Positions 41,894 through 52,000 of a stretch of 64,000 bases of DNA are shown here, piece after piece. Source of the DNA: JAGOLU01 sp037138475 (GTDB lineage Bacteria > Patescibacteriota > Microgenomatia > UBA1406 > GWC2-37-13); NCBI GenBank assembly GCA_037138475.1, contig JBAXII010000006.1:3126-67125 (forward strand), in the 5' to 3' direction. The notes under the pieces were generated by a model. It was given only the letters and a program-made list of their open reading frames with translations. It did no database searches and had not been told where the DNA came from. The position numbers were made by a program, and so were the translations under genes. The number at the start of each line of letters is the position of its first letter. The stretch's first letter is position 1.

Positions 41894-42424
41894 TTAGGCT
41901 TTGTGATGCGTATAACGATCCTTTACCTGGAACCAGAGGTACATACTGATGATGAGACTCACCAGTGCAGGTCCTATGCTAAAAAATATACCCATTATGG
42001 AGTGGCTATTGATTAGACTACTGACGACCCCAAGTAACGAACCATAAAACACATATTCCCATCCCGCACGAGTATGTGCCTTTAGTCCTGGCAGTGCTGC
42101 GTAGTACCATTTGATACTCAAGACGAGCACATATACGTTTAGCGCAGCGAGGATGAGTCCTATCAAGTCAAAGCCAACCATGCGAGGTCCAGAGAATGGC
42201 ATCACGAGGACAGATATGCCCATATATGCGATCATAACTGGGATCAACATAATGAGTGCAACTCCCATAAGCACTGCGCCAACTACAGCCAGTGGATAGG
42301 CTATTTTGACGATAAGATCCTTGATCTCTGTAGGAAGTTGAAATGGAGCCTCGCGAACGAGATACTTGTCACCGAGCGCTTCGATATCTGTGACGAGTGA
42401 TCTGATACTGGTGTTCTGCTTCAT
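41894..42424 (-). CDS. Four-span membrane protein, paralogue of the preceding gene
   Basis: A 176-residue protein with about four membrane spans, KYLVREAPFQLPTEIKDLI near the start and MYLWFQVKDRYTHH at the end, matching the adjacent paralogue. The loop between spans two and three carries MPFSGPRMVGFD. TAAACT lies 6 nt before the ATG. It is separated from atpC by a repeat-filled gap, so it probably has its own promoter. Function unknown. Confidence 0.65.
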   Translation of the reverse strand: MKQNTSIRSLVTDIEALGDKYLVREAPFQLPTEIKDLIVKIAYPLAVVGAVLMGVALIMLIPVMIAYMGISVLVMPFSGPRMVGFDLIGLILAALNVYVLVLSIKWYYAALPGLKAHTRAGWEYVFYGSLLGVVSSLINSHSIMGIFFSIGPALVSLIISMYLWFQVKDRYTHHKA

Positions 42425-42473
42425 ATAAATAGTTTAAATGATATATGTTTAGTGTAGTCTGGTTTTGTGATGT

Positions 42474-42620
42474 GTCAACAGGGTGACGTGCACATTCTGC
42501 TTTGATACAAGAGCTGAAAAGCTGTCATCCCGATGAAAATCGGGATCCATTTCAATGTAAAAGCACAAATGCATAGATCCCGTGTCGTAGCACGGGATGA
42601 CATGCAAGGAACCCTGTCAA
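42474..42620. repeat. Palindromic repeats between membrane-protein genes and atpC
   Basis: GTCATCCCGATGAAAATCGGGATC (24 nt, 42523-42546) and GATCCCGTGTC..GCACGGGATGAC (42575-42601) are two hairpins facing each other with GTCAT/ATGAC ends. Outside them CAGGGT and ACCCTG form an outer pair. This may also end atp operon transcription. Confidence 0.7.
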
Positions 42621-42670
42621 CGATATTATCGTCTATTACAGGTGACATCGTGTACAGAAACATCCAACCA

Positions 42671-43090
42671 TCACAATGTAGACACTGATCGTGACTTGTG
42701 TCGTTTGATCAATCTACTATCTATGATCGATCGACGCATGAGAGACTCTGCCTCTGCTTTGTTTGCGGGATCTGAGGATTCAGCGATGAGTGTTTTGGCT
42801 CGTTCGATAGCCTCGAGTGTCAACTTCTCGTCGATCTCATCCTGACCATATGCCCGTGAGACCAAAAGTTTCATGGTTCGGCCATTGGTTTCTATGTATC
42901 CTCCACCGATGGCGAGAGATTCCTCTCTTGAGCCGTGACGCATAGTCACGATGCCTTCGATCAAAAGAGAAAGAAGTGGTTGGTGATTTGGAAGCACCGT
43001 GATCTCCCCATCATGCGCAGGAAGCGTGATGGAGCTTATCTCCTCCTCCCGAACGAGCTTTTTTGGTGTGATAATTTGCAATTTGATCAT
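42671..43090 (-). CDS. atpC: ATP synthase epsilon subunit
   Basis: A 139-residue protein: beta-sandwich (KLQIITPKKLVREEEISSITLPAHDGEITVLPNHQPLL) followed by a two-helix tail. The ATG overlaps the atpD stop by 4 nt. It is the last gene of the operon and links rotor to catalytic head. Confidence 0.93.
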   Translation of the reverse strand: MIKLQIITPKKLVREEEISSITLPAHDGEITVLPNHQPLLSLLIEGIVTMRHGSREESLAIGGGYIETNGRTMKLLVSRAYGQDEIDEKLTLEAIERAKTLIAESSDPANKAEAESLMRRSIIDSRLIKRHKSRSVSTL

Positions 43091-44451
43091 ACCACTTCTT
43101 CAATTCCGCCTTTCATATAAAACGACTGTTCACCTTTGTCATCATGCTTACCCTCAAGGATCTCTTTGAACCCCCTGATGGTGTCCTCTCGCTTTACATA
43201 TTTGCCTGGACGCCCTGTAAATGCTTCTGCTACGTTCATAGGCTGGGTCAGGAAGCGCTGCATCTTGCGTGCACGAGACACGGTTTTCTTGTCTTCTTCA
43301 GAGAGTTCTTCCATACCGAGGATGGCGATGATATCCTGGAGATCCTTGTACCTTTGGAGCGTCTTGAGGACGTCTCTGGCGACTTGGTAGTGCTCTTCCC
43401 CTACGATCTCAGGGTCAAGTGCGCGAGAGGTCGAAACGAGTGGATCGATAGCGGGGAAGAGCCCCTGTTCTGCGAGTGAGCGCTCGAGTGATATCGATGC
43501 GTCAAGATGTGAAAAGGTGACGACTGGCGCAGGATCTGTATAGTCATCTGCAGGCACGTACACCGCTTGGATCGAGGTGATGGATCCTTTGCGTGTTGAG
43601 GTGATGCGTTCCTGGAGTGCTGCCATCTCACTGGCGAGTGTGGGCTGATATCCGACTGCTGAGGGTATGCGCCCAAGGAGTGCTGATACTTCAGATCCAG
43701 CCTGTGCAAAACGGAAAATATTGTCTATAAAAAGCAGCGTATCCATCCCTTTCTCGTCACGGAAGTACTCCGCCATCGTGACACCTGTCAATGCGACACG
43801 GAGACGGTTGCCTGGAGGTTCGTTCATCTGTCCAAAGACGAGACAAGTCTTGTCGATGACTTTCGTATCCTGCATCTCATGCCAGAGGTCGTTGCCCTCA
43901 CGAGTACGTTCACCTACTCCAGTGAATACCGATACTCCAGAGTGGACTTTGGCGACGTTGTGGATCATCTCTTGGATGGTGACCGTCTTACCTACTCCTG
44001 CTCCTCCGAAAATAGCTACCTTGCCTCCCTTGATAAATGGAGCAACAAGATCGATGACCTTGATGCCTGTCTCAAATACTTCGACCTTTCCAGACTGCTC
44101 CGCAAATGACGGCGCCTCACGGTGGATCGAGTACTTTTTCTTGGTCTTTGGTGCGGGCATCTCATCAACTGGCTCGCCGAGTACGTTGAATATGCGGCCC
44201 AAAGTCTCCTCGCCGACGGGCACTTGGATGGAGGTGCCGGTATTGGTGACTTCCATGCCGATCCGGAGTCCATAGGTGCTACCCATGGCCACGGTGCGGA
44301 CTGCTCCTGGACTCAATACTGCCTCGACCTCGAGGGTCAGCGTGCCTCCCTCGATTTGGACGAGTAGTGCATCATAGATTTTTGGCGTCTCCACTTCAGC
44401 AAACTGCACATCGATGACGACTCCGCGGATGGATAGTATGGTACCTTTCAT
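43087..44451 (-). CDS. atpD: ATP synthase beta subunit
   Basis: A 454-residue catalytic subunit with P-loop GGAGVGKTV, GERTREGNDLW and ALLGRIPSAVGYQPTLA. It binds and converts nucleotides at the three catalytic sites. Its 3' end overlaps atpC. Upstream an AT-rich inverted repeat separates it from atpG. Length is typical. Confidence 0.98.
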   Translation of the reverse strand: MKGTILSIRGVVIDVQFAEVETPKIYDALLVQIEGGTLTLEVEAVLSPGAVRTVAMGSTYGLRIGMEVTNTGTSIQVPVGEETLGRIFNVLGEPVDEMPAPKTKKKYSIHREAPSFAEQSGKVEVFETGIKVIDLVAPFIKGGKVAIFGGAGVGKTVTIQEMIHNVAKVHSGVSVFTGVGERTREGNDLWHEMQDTKVIDKTCLVFGQMNEPPGNRLRVALTGVTMAEYFRDEKGMDTLLFIDNIFRFAQAGSEVSALLGRIPSAVGYQPTLASEMAALQERITSTRKGSITSIQAVYVPADDYTDPAPVVTFSHLDASISLERSLAEQGLFPAIDPLVSTSRALDPEIVGEEHYQVARDVLKTLQRYKDLQDIIAILGMEELSEEDKKTVSRARKMQRFLTQPMNVAEAFTGRPGKYVKREDTIRGFKEILEGKHDDKGEQSFYMKGGIEEVV

Positions 44452-44522
44452 AAGTAATTAAGAATTAACAATGAATAATGAATAATTTTTCTTGATAGTA
44501 ATTATTAATTCTTCATTATTAA
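44452..44522. repeat. AT-rich inverted repeat between atpG and atpD
   Basis: TAATTAAGAATTAACAATG on one side pairs with TTCTTCATTATTAATTAG on the other around a short loop. The same family occurs inside uvrC (30064-30220) and after tRNA-Thr (59962-59995). In an operon that is otherwise tightly packed this 71-nt gap stands out. Confidence 0.7.
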
Positions 44523-45374
44523 TTAGTTCGCTTCCACGCTCTCTTTGGCGGTGATCATGTCCAAGAGCTCGCTGGTGATTTTGGTTTGTCGCAATTTATT
44601 TCCGATCAGTGTCAAGTTGTATATCACATCAGTTGCATTGTCTGTCGCGCTCTTCATCGCCATCATGCGCATGCTGTGCTCGACTGCCTGAGATGAGATG
44701 ACTGCGCCTCTGATGCGCTCTTCAATGATACTTTTGAGGAGTGGCTCGATCAGCACCTTTGGCGAGGGCTCAATCAGATATTCTGCAGCGGCTGTTTGCT
44801 GCTTTTTCTCAGGTGCTATAGCGAGAGGAAGGAGCTGATCGAGTTTTACCTCGGCTCGTGTGGGTGAGAGATATTGGTTGTACAGGATTTTGATGGATCG
44901 GTACTTGCCCGAAAGGAATGAAGTTACTGCCTGGTCAAATATCGCACCCGTTTGCGCCATGGGATGTCCTGTCGAATAATCAGAGATGATATCTTTGTCA
45001 AAACGACTGATAAGCTGTGCGCCCTTGGATCCGAGCGTCACAAACTCTGTCTCATGCAGATTCACATGCTTCATCACATAGCGGAGCAAGTTCACGTGAA
45101 ACGACCCACAGAGTCCCTTGTTTGCAGATACATAGATGATGAGATCCTTTTGAGAGTCTGAAGACGACTGCTGTAGGAGTGGCGAGTGAGAGATGTCGAT
45201 CTTGCCTGCCACAGAGCTGAGTATCTCATAGAGACCATTTCGATATGGTCTGCCATCAGACTCTTCAGTCACTGACTTTTTCATCTTTACTGCAGAGACC
45301 ATTTGCATGGCCTTCGTGATCTTCTTTACATTTTTTACCGATTTGGTCTTTTTGCGAACTGCACGCAGGTTCAT
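44523..45374 (-). CDS. atpG: ATP synthase gamma subunit
   Basis: A 283-residue rotor shaft subunit. The N-terminal helix VKNVKKITKAMQMVSAVKM and the C-terminal helix with AMKSATDNATDVIYNLTLIGNKLRQTKIT are both conserved. The gap to atpA is 3 nt. Confidence 0.96.
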   Translation of the reverse strand: MNLRAVRKKTKSVKNVKKITKAMQMVSAVKMKKSVTEESDGRPYRNGLYEILSSVAGKIDISHSPLLQQSSSDSQKDLIIYVSANKGLCGSFHVNLLRYVMKHVNLHETEFVTLGSKGAQLISRFDKDIISDYSTGHPMAQTGAIFDQAVTSFLSGKYRSIKILYNQYLSPTRAEVKLDQLLPLAIAPEKKQQTAAAEYLIEPSPKVLIEPLLKSIIEERIRGAVISSQAVEHSMRMMAMKSATDNATDVIYNLTLIGNKLRQTKITSELLDMITAKESVEAN

Positions 45375-45377
45375 AGA

Positions 45378-46880
45378 TTATAAAACGACACTTTCAGCTA
45401 CCTTCTTCAGCTCTTCCTCATCTTCCTTCTCTAATATCTTCTTCTCATTGATCCTTGCGATCAGCTTTTTGTGGCTGCGCTTCATAGTCTCCAGATAGGT
45501 CTTTTCCCATGATTCGACCGCTTTTACATCTACCTCATCGAGATGGCCGTTGTTGATAGCCCAAAACACCGCGACTTCGAATGCGAGATCATAGGGGTTA
45601 TTTTTACTCTGCTTCAGCAGCTGGGTAGCTTTGGCTCCACGGTTCAAGAACTTTTTAGTCTCTGCATCCAGATCTGACTCAAACTGTGCAAATGCAGCGA
45701 GCTCACGATACTGTGCGAGATCGAGCTTCAGCTTGCCAGCAACTTGCTTCATGGCTTTGGTCTGTGCTGATCCACCGACACGTGATACGGAGATACCTAC
45801 GTTGACGGCAGGTCTCATGCCCGCGTTGAAGAGATCTGTCTCGAGGAATATCTGTCCATCGGTGATGGAGATGACGTTTGTAGGGATATACGCTGACACG
45901 TCATTTTCAAGTGTTTCGATGACAGGAAGCGCGGTGATGGATCCTCCACCATACTTCTCATCACGACGACACGCACGTTCGAGTAGTCGTGAGTGGAGAT
46001 AGAACACATCTCCTGGATACGCCTCGCGTCCTGCAGGGCGTCGTAAAATCAGCGAGATTTGTCTGTAGGCATATGCTTGCTTGGTCAAATCATCATAAAT
46101 CACCAGCACATCCTTGCCCATGTCCATAAAGTACTCAGCGATGGCGGTAGCTGAGTAGGGAGCGAGATACTGGAGCGCTGCAGGATCAGCAGCTGATGCC
46201 TTTAGGACGACAGTGTAGTCCATCGCACCGTGGGCCTTCAGAAGCTCCACGATGGCGGCGACTTTTGAATTCTTCTGTCCGATAGCACAATATACACAGA
46301 TGACACCTGTATTTTTCTGATTGATGATCGTGTCAGTGCAGAGCGTGGTCTTGCCTGTGCCACGATCTCCGATGATGAGTTCGCGCTGACCACGTCCGAT
46401 GGGGATCAGTGCATCCACAGACTTGATACCTGTTTGGAGCGGCACAGATACGGACTTGCGTGCGACGACGCCGGGCGCAATCTTTTCGACGGGGTAGTAT
46501 TTGTCTGCTTTCACTTCGTCTTTGCCATCCTCTGCGAGTCCCATGGCGTTTACCACGCGACCGAGGATCTGCTCTGATACGCCGATGGTGAACTGCTTCC
46601 CGGTAGCCTTTACACGACTGGATGAGGTGATGTCATCATATTTACCGAGCACTACGATGCCGACATTGTCTGGCATCAGATCGACTATCATGCCCTGGAC
46701 TCCTGTCTCAAATACGACCAACTCTCCAAATGCAGCTTGCTGGAGCCCACTTGCGGTGATGACTCCATCTTTGATCTCCTGTACTATACCTACCTCTTGC
46801 ATGCCTTCGGAAGTACGAGAAGAAGCGATGAGCTCTTTCTCAAACTCTTTGACGAGCTGATTGATTTGGATGGTAGACAT
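45378..46880 (-). CDS. atpA: ATP synthase alpha subunit
   Basis: A 500-residue non-catalytic nucleotide-binding subunit, with P-loop GDRGTGKTT, AIGQKNSKVA and the ILRRPAGREAYPGDVFYLHSRLLERA block. The start MSTIQINQLVKEF (46880) is chosen; the open frame runs further up, but that part overlaps atpH. The stop of atpH is 8 nt upstream. Confidence 0.98.
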   Translation of the reverse strand: MSTIQINQLVKEFEKELIASSRTSEGMQEVGIVQEIKDGVITASGLQQAAFGELVVFETGVQGMIVDLMPDNVGIVVLGKYDDITSSSRVKATGKQFTIGVSEQILGRVVNAMGLAEDGKDEVKADKYYPVEKIAPGVVARKSVSVPLQTGIKSVDALIPIGRGQRELIIGDRGTGKTTLCTDTIINQKNTGVICVYCAIGQKNSKVAAIVELLKAHGAMDYTVVLKASAADPAALQYLAPYSATAIAEYFMDMGKDVLVIYDDLTKQAYAYRQISLILRRPAGREAYPGDVFYLHSRLLERACRRDEKYGGGSITALPVIETLENDVSAYIPTNVISITDGQIFLETDLFNAGMRPAVNVGISVSRVGGSAQTKAMKQVAGKLKLDLAQYRELAAFAQFESDLDAETKKFLNRGAKATQLLKQSKNNPYDLAFEVAVFWAINNGHLDEVDVKAVESWEKTYLETMKRSHKKLIARINEKKILEKEDEEELKKVAESVVL

Positions 46881-46888
46881 AGGTGAGA

Positions 46889-47155
46889 TCAGACAAAAAT
46901 AGTATTGAGACGCGATTTGAGCGAGCAATCGATGCGTTTTGAGCCGACTTCCACTACAAAGCCTGCCAGCAGTGTCGGATCTACGTGAGCGGTGACCTGT
47001 GCTCCTTTGAGAATCTCGTATTTTGATTGGATCTGCTTGACTTCGTCAGTCGACAGCATGTAGGGAGCATAGACTTGAGCCATGACACTCTGATCTACCA
47101 GTCTCGCTTTGAGAAAATTCTTTAGATCTTGACGGAGTGTGGGAGTGAGCTTCAT
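46889..47155 (-). CDS. atpH: Very short ATP synthase delta subunit
   Basis: An 88-residue protein in the atpH position of the operon. It keeps the C-terminal delta/OSCP signature (VDPTLLAGFVVEVGSKRIDCSLKSRLNTI) but has only about 60 residues before it, where delta normally has an N-terminal six-helix domain (family length about 175-180). The N-terminal domain is what binds the alpha subunits, so the stator link must be built differently. No frameshift or missing start is visible between it and atpF (gap 9 nt). Confidence 0.8.
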   Translation of the reverse strand: MKLTPTLRQDLKNFLKARLVDQSVMAQVYAPYMLSTDEVKQIQSKYEILKGAQVTAHVDPTLLAGFVVEVGSKRIDCSLKSRLNTIFV

Positions 47156-47164
47156 AGATATATG

Positions 47165-47647
47165 TTATTTGGATGAGATGATATGCTTCGTGATTTCCTT
47201 TTGTGCTTCTGGAGTGAGATAGCTGGCCAGACCCTTCTCGACTGCTGCCTGAGCCATTTGCTTGATATAGACACTGAGCTCCTTTTGTACTGCGGCGCGC
47301 TCTGCGTCGATCATGTCCTTGCCTGCAGTGACGATTTCTGTCGACTGCATTTTGGCTTGGGCTACGATCTCGCTCTTAGACTCCTCTGCAGCATTTTTGG
47401 CCTCAGACATGAGCTCCTTTTGCTTGGCTTTGAGCTCCGACATCATCTTTGTTTTCTCAGACTCCATGGCCTCGTGTGATGACTGGAGATCTACGGTGAG
47501 CTTTTGGCGCTTTGATTCATCATCTTGTTGTTTGCTCATATACGAAAGGAGTGGTTTTGCCACAAACTTTTTGAATATGACGTAAAAAACAGCAAAGTTT
47601 ATGATCTGTGCTATCAAGAGCTTTGGGTCTATGCCGAGTGCTTCCAT
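47165..47647 (-). CDS. atpF: ATP synthase b subunit
   Basis: A 160-residue stator subunit: one N-terminal membrane span (about 10-27, LIAQIINFAVFYVIFKKF) and a long charged coiled coil ending near residue 155. It connects the membrane a subunit to the head through delta. Confidence 0.92.
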   Translation of the reverse strand: MEALGIDPKLLIAQIINFAVFYVIFKKFVAKPLLSYMSKQQDDESKRQKLTVDLQSSHEAMESEKTKMMSELKAKQKELMSEAKNAAEESKSEIVAQAKMQSTEIVTAGKDMIDAERAAVQKELSVYIKQMAQAAVEKGLASYLTPEAQKEITKHIISSK

Positions 47648-47668
47648 AAGTCAATAAAAATATGAGTA

Positions 47669-47896
47669 TTAGACGAACTTGATCATGAGAGCCACGACGA
47701 GTGCAAAGATCGCGAGCGACTCTGCAAATGAGATGGCGAGAATCATGTTGGTCTGGATGGTGGAGGCTGCTTCAGGGTTGCGTCCTACTGCCTCGACTCC
47801 CTTTGATCCGATCATGCCAATTGCCAATGCAGGTCCGATGACGCCGACTGCGATAGCGAGTGCGGTTCCGAGTACTTTCATGGTTGCTACGTCCAT
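47669..47896 (-). CDS. atpE: ATP synthase c subunit
   Basis: A 75-residue, two-span ring subunit. The loop AVGRNPEAA and the ion-binding Glu in FAESLAIFALV are clear. Helix 1 reads GPALAIGMIG where sodium-type subunits have a Gln (GPGVGQG), so proton use is more likely; this is inference from family knowledge. Confidence 0.96.
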   Translation of the reverse strand: MDVATMKVLGTALAIAVGVIGPALAIGMIGSKGVEAVGRNPEAASTIQTNMILAISFAESLAIFALVVALMIKFV

Positions 47897-47929
47897 ATAT
47901 ATAAATAAAATTAAGTAATAAATAATCGA

Positions 47930-48814
47930 CTAATGATGTGCCTTTGTGGTCGCCATATTGAGTAACACTGCAGAAATCATGGTAAATACCAGTGCTTGGA
48001 TCGTGCTCGCCATCATCTCGAGGAGATAAAATGGTATGAGGAAGAAGGATAGTACCGAGGGGAGGAGAAATGCTACGATGGTGATGAGCACTTCGCCCGC
48101 GAGGACGTTGCCGAACAAACGGAATGCAAACGAGAGTATGCGAGAAAACTCAGAAATGAGCTCCAGAATACCTACAAAGAACATGATAGGACTTGAGAAG
48201 TTGAAAAACTTCTTCAGATATCCTCCAACTCCGTTGAACTTTACCCCGTAGTACTGGATGAGCGATACAGTGATCAGCGCAAGAGCAAATGTCGTATTCA
48301 GGTCTGCATTGTTTGCGCGAAAGAGCGGGATAAGATGGGACTCGCCACCTGCTTTTTCTCCTTCGGTGTACAACGTTGGCTCAGGGGCAGCGTGTTCGGT
48401 CTCAATCTGATTCTGATACAACGGCTCATGTTGGACTTCAGTCGCATGTACGACACCAGATACAAATGGCTTCACCAGTACGCTTCCGACTGATGGCATA
48501 AGCCCAATCCAGTTGTTTGACAAAATGAAAAAGAAGTAGGCACCAAGGAGGGGAAACAGAAGGCGCGTCTTTTCATGCAGTATAGATGAGATGAGATTGT
48601 AAATACCCATGACTACCGTGTGAATCACGTAAAAGAAGGTGGATTTGCGCTTGCGGGTGATCTGACTCTGATAGTAGGCTCCGATCACGATAAAGAGCGC
48701 GAGTGAGATCCAGGACAGCAACATCGAGTTTGTTATGGTAAAACCAAAGAGGTCTAGGATCGTGTCTGCTTTGATGCTGATGTGTGGTTGCATAAATTTG
48801 GACTGATATGTCAT
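47930..48814 (-). CDS. atpB: ATP synthase a subunit
   Basis: About 294 residues with five to six membrane spans. The essential Arg is in FAFRLFGNVLAGE and the C-terminal span follows. An extra loop of about 70 residues (including a Glu/His-rich stretch) lies between spans two and three. The start could be ATG 48814 (MTYQSKF) or ATG 48793 (MQPHIS). The sequence upstream of 48814 is a palindromic repeat, whose end CGCAATGAC supplies the ATG. Confidence 0.93.
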   Translation of the reverse strand: MTYQSKFMQPHISIKADTILDLFGFTITNSMLLSWISLALFIVIGAYYQSQITRKRKSTFFYVIHTVVMGIYNLISSILHEKTRLLFPLLGAYFFFILSNNWIGLMPSVGSVLVKPFVSGVVHATEVQHEPLYQNQIETEHAAPEPTLYTEGEKAGGESHLIPLFRANNADLNTTFALALITVSLIQYYGVKFNGVGGYLKKFFNFSSPIMFFVGILELISEFSRILSFAFRLFGNVLAGEVLITIVAFLLPSVLSFFLIPFYLLEMMASTIQALVFTMISAVLLNMATTKAHH

Positions 48815-48920
48815 TGCGAGGAGCTCATCTTTGCGACGAAGCAATCCCACAAATCATTTCTTGTTGTTCATTCTATATGCATACTGTATGAGATTGCTTC
48901 GCTTTCTCGCAATGACATGA
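48815..48920. repeat. Facing pair of REP-like repeats in the atp operon leader
   Basis: TCATTGCGAGGAGC...GACGAAGCAATCCC (48811-48848) and GAGATTGCTTCGC...CTCGCAATGACA (48890-48917) are complementary and would fold the 5' UTR of the operon into a long hairpin next to the atpB start. Confidence 0.8.
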
Positions 48921-48955
48921 AGTTTGCATGTATTTTTAAGATGTACAACACAAGT

Positions 48956-48961
48956 ATTGTA
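48956..48961 (-). promoter_or_regulatory. -10 box of the ATP synthase operon
   Basis: TACAAT on the minus strand (within TAGTACAATAC). It would give a leader of about 135 nt that contains the facing REP-like repeats. The -35 region is weak. Confidence 0.4.
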
Positions 48962-49019
48962 CTAGATGCGTTTCGATTTTATTACGGCATGGTGACGTAT
49001 ATCAAAGTGACACACATGA

Positions 49020-52000
49020 CTATCGCTCGCTCATGGCCTTTTTGAGATCGATTGCATTGTCAATCATCATATTGAATCCATCCTCACGCTTGTCTATCGC
49101 TCCTTTGACCATGAGCACGATGTGCGGAGCAAATACCGACTTGATCTTTGCATAGGTTTTTGGGAAGCAGACCATCTCAAGCGTCCCTGTACCGTCGTTC
49201 AGAGTAAGGATCACCATCTCAGCATTGTCCTTTTTTGTTCGCACTACCTTGAGTGCGGTCACGATGCCGACGACTATATGCTTTTTTTTGATGTCAGTCA
49301 CCGATACATCTTTCATTTTGAGGGTGACTTTGTCAGCTATGATTTTTGCATACTGAGTGAGAGGCGAGGAAGATATGAGAAACCCTATGAGTTCGCGCTC
49401 AAACTCTGCTATCTCATGCTCGGGATATTCGGGCATTTCTCGCAACGAATCCACAGGTGGCGCCGTATCCATGCCAAACATATCAAACTGACCAACCGAA
49501 GTGGACTCTTTGGATTTTTGCGCCTGCTCAACGAGCGCAGGAAACTCAACGATGAGTGTGGCTCGATTTGCAAATGCTGCAAATGCCCCCACTTTGATCA
49601 AGCTCTCAAGTGTTTTTTTGTTTACGCGGCGCAAATCTACGCGCTGTATAAAGTCAACAAATGAACTAAATGGTCTCGCAGCTCTGGCTGTTGCTATAGA
49701 CTCTATAGCTGCGGAGCCTACATTTCTGATAGCTGCGAGGCCAAACCTGATAGCCTCGCCCTCAATCGTAAATCCTTCAATTGATTTGTTTATATCAGGA
49801 GGAAGTACGGCGATCTGCATGCGTTTGCACTCCTCGAGCGCTGCGCCCACCTTCTCATCTCTGATAGGTCCTGACGCGCCATTTATTTCAGCTGTGAGAA
49901 GTGATGCCATAAAGGCTACGGGATAGTTTGCCTTTACATATGCGGTCCAATAGGCGATGAGGGCGTAGGATGCTGCATGAGACTTGTTAAATCCATATGA
50001 TGCAAACTTTTCGATAAATCCAAATACGTCCTCTGCCAGGCGACGTTTGTATCCATGTGTCACACACCCTTCGATAAACTCTACTTTGCCCTTTTCCATC
50101 AGCGATTTCTTTTTCTTACCCACTGCCATACGAAGCAGGTCGGCGCGAGACTTTGAAAAATGTGCCATGACGACGGCGATATCGATCACCTGCTCCTGAT
50201 ACACGAGGATGCCGTAGGTTTCTGCCAAGACCACTTTGAGATCAGGATGAGGATACTTGACTGAACTGGGGTCACGTTTGCCCTCGATAAAGGTGGGTAT
50301 GAGATCCATAGGCCCCGGACGATAGAGCGCTACCATGGCGGTGATATCGGTCAACTTGCTTGGGTGAAGTTCTTTGGCGAGGCGTCGCATGCCTCCTGAT
50401 TCGAGTTGAAATACTCCCACTGTTTCACCACGACTCATGAGATCGTATGCCTTTTGATTATCAAGTTTGACCTCGTGAATATCTATTTTTTCTCCCTTTG
50501 TTTCCTCTATAAACTTCATAGCAGATTCGATGATGCTGAGGTTCCGCAGTCCGAGGATATCAGCCTTCACCAGTCCAACTGCTTTGTTATCAGAGACCGC
50601 ATTCAGATCGAGTGAGTACATGTCGTACTGGGTGATGATCTTGTCACCCTTTGGCTCGCGCTGCACAGGGATGTGATCCATGATCGGTCGATCTGCGACG
50701 ATCAGGCCGGCAGCATGCACTGATGCGTGACGAGGGAGACTTTCAAGCTTCTTCGATACATCGATGATGGACTTCACCTCCTCCTCGCCATCATAGGCGA
50801 GCTTGAGTGCGGGTGCTTGCTCGAGTGCAATCTCGAGGTTCACGGGGAATCCTTGCTTGCTCGGGGGGATCATCTTTGATATGCGATCTCCTGTCGCATA
50901 GCTATGACCGAGTGCGCGACCCACGTCGCGAACCACCATGCGTGCCTCCATGGTCCCAAAGGTGATGATCTGAGCTACCTTTTCCTCACCATATCGTAGT
51001 GAAATGTACTTCACCACTTCTTCACGACGTGTATCTGCAAAATCCACGTCAAAGTCAGGAGGTGTTGGTCGCTCAGGATTCAGAAATCGTTCAAAGGGTA
51101 GGTTATAGTCGAGTGGATTGATATCAGTGATACGGAGACAGTAGGCAATGAGCGAGCCAGCTCCTGATCCACGGCCAGGGCCCACCGCGATACCCTGATC
51201 TTTGGCCCAGTTCACCACGTCTTGTACAAATAAAAAGTACGGTGCATAGCCTTTGGCATTGATGATCCCCTCTTCGTACTCGAGTCGTTGCGTCACCACT
51301 TGCTGATCGTAGTCTTTGGCACGCACTCGCCTCTCGTTTATGAGCGTTCGCAGATATGCTTCTGGAGTAGAACCATCCGGCACAGGATAAATAGGGAGTA
51401 TCAGTTTGCCATGAGGTATCTCGACTTTGCACTTTTCAGCTATGACCATCGTGTTTTCGATAGCCTCAGGAAGATCTGCAAAAAGCGCACTCATCTCCTC
51501 AGGAGTTTTGAAAAAGTAGTCGGGAGTCTCGACCATACTGAGCGGACGATCCTTCTCATAGATCACGCGCTGGCTACCTATGCAGAGTAGTACTTCGTGA
51601 GCATTTGCATCGTCCTTTTCCATATAGTGTACATTTGCAGAGGCTACCAGGGGCACTCCAAACTCACGAGCGAGTTTGATCAACTTTTGGTTGATCTCCT
51701 CTAGCTGTGGCATGTCTGGATGACGCTCAAGTTGGATATAGAAGTCAGATCCAAAGAGCTTCACATAGTGCCTCAGCACCTCCCGCGCCTCAGTAATCTG
51801 ATCATCACGTAGGAGTTTGCCCAAGAGTCCCGTGAGGGGAGCGCCAGACATAACCACCAGATCCTCTTTATACTTTTCTAGTAAGTTAAAATCTACTCGG
51901 GGCTGATAGTGCATCCCATCTAAAAATCCGTGAGATACGATCTTAATCAGATTTTTGTACCCCACTACGGTCTTTGCAAGTATGACGAGTGAGTGAGCAT

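Noticed and set aside
47669..47896. Sodium-type c subunit because of the AES motif
   Set aside because: The first-helix Gln needed for sodium binding is replaced by Ile, so proton use is more likely.
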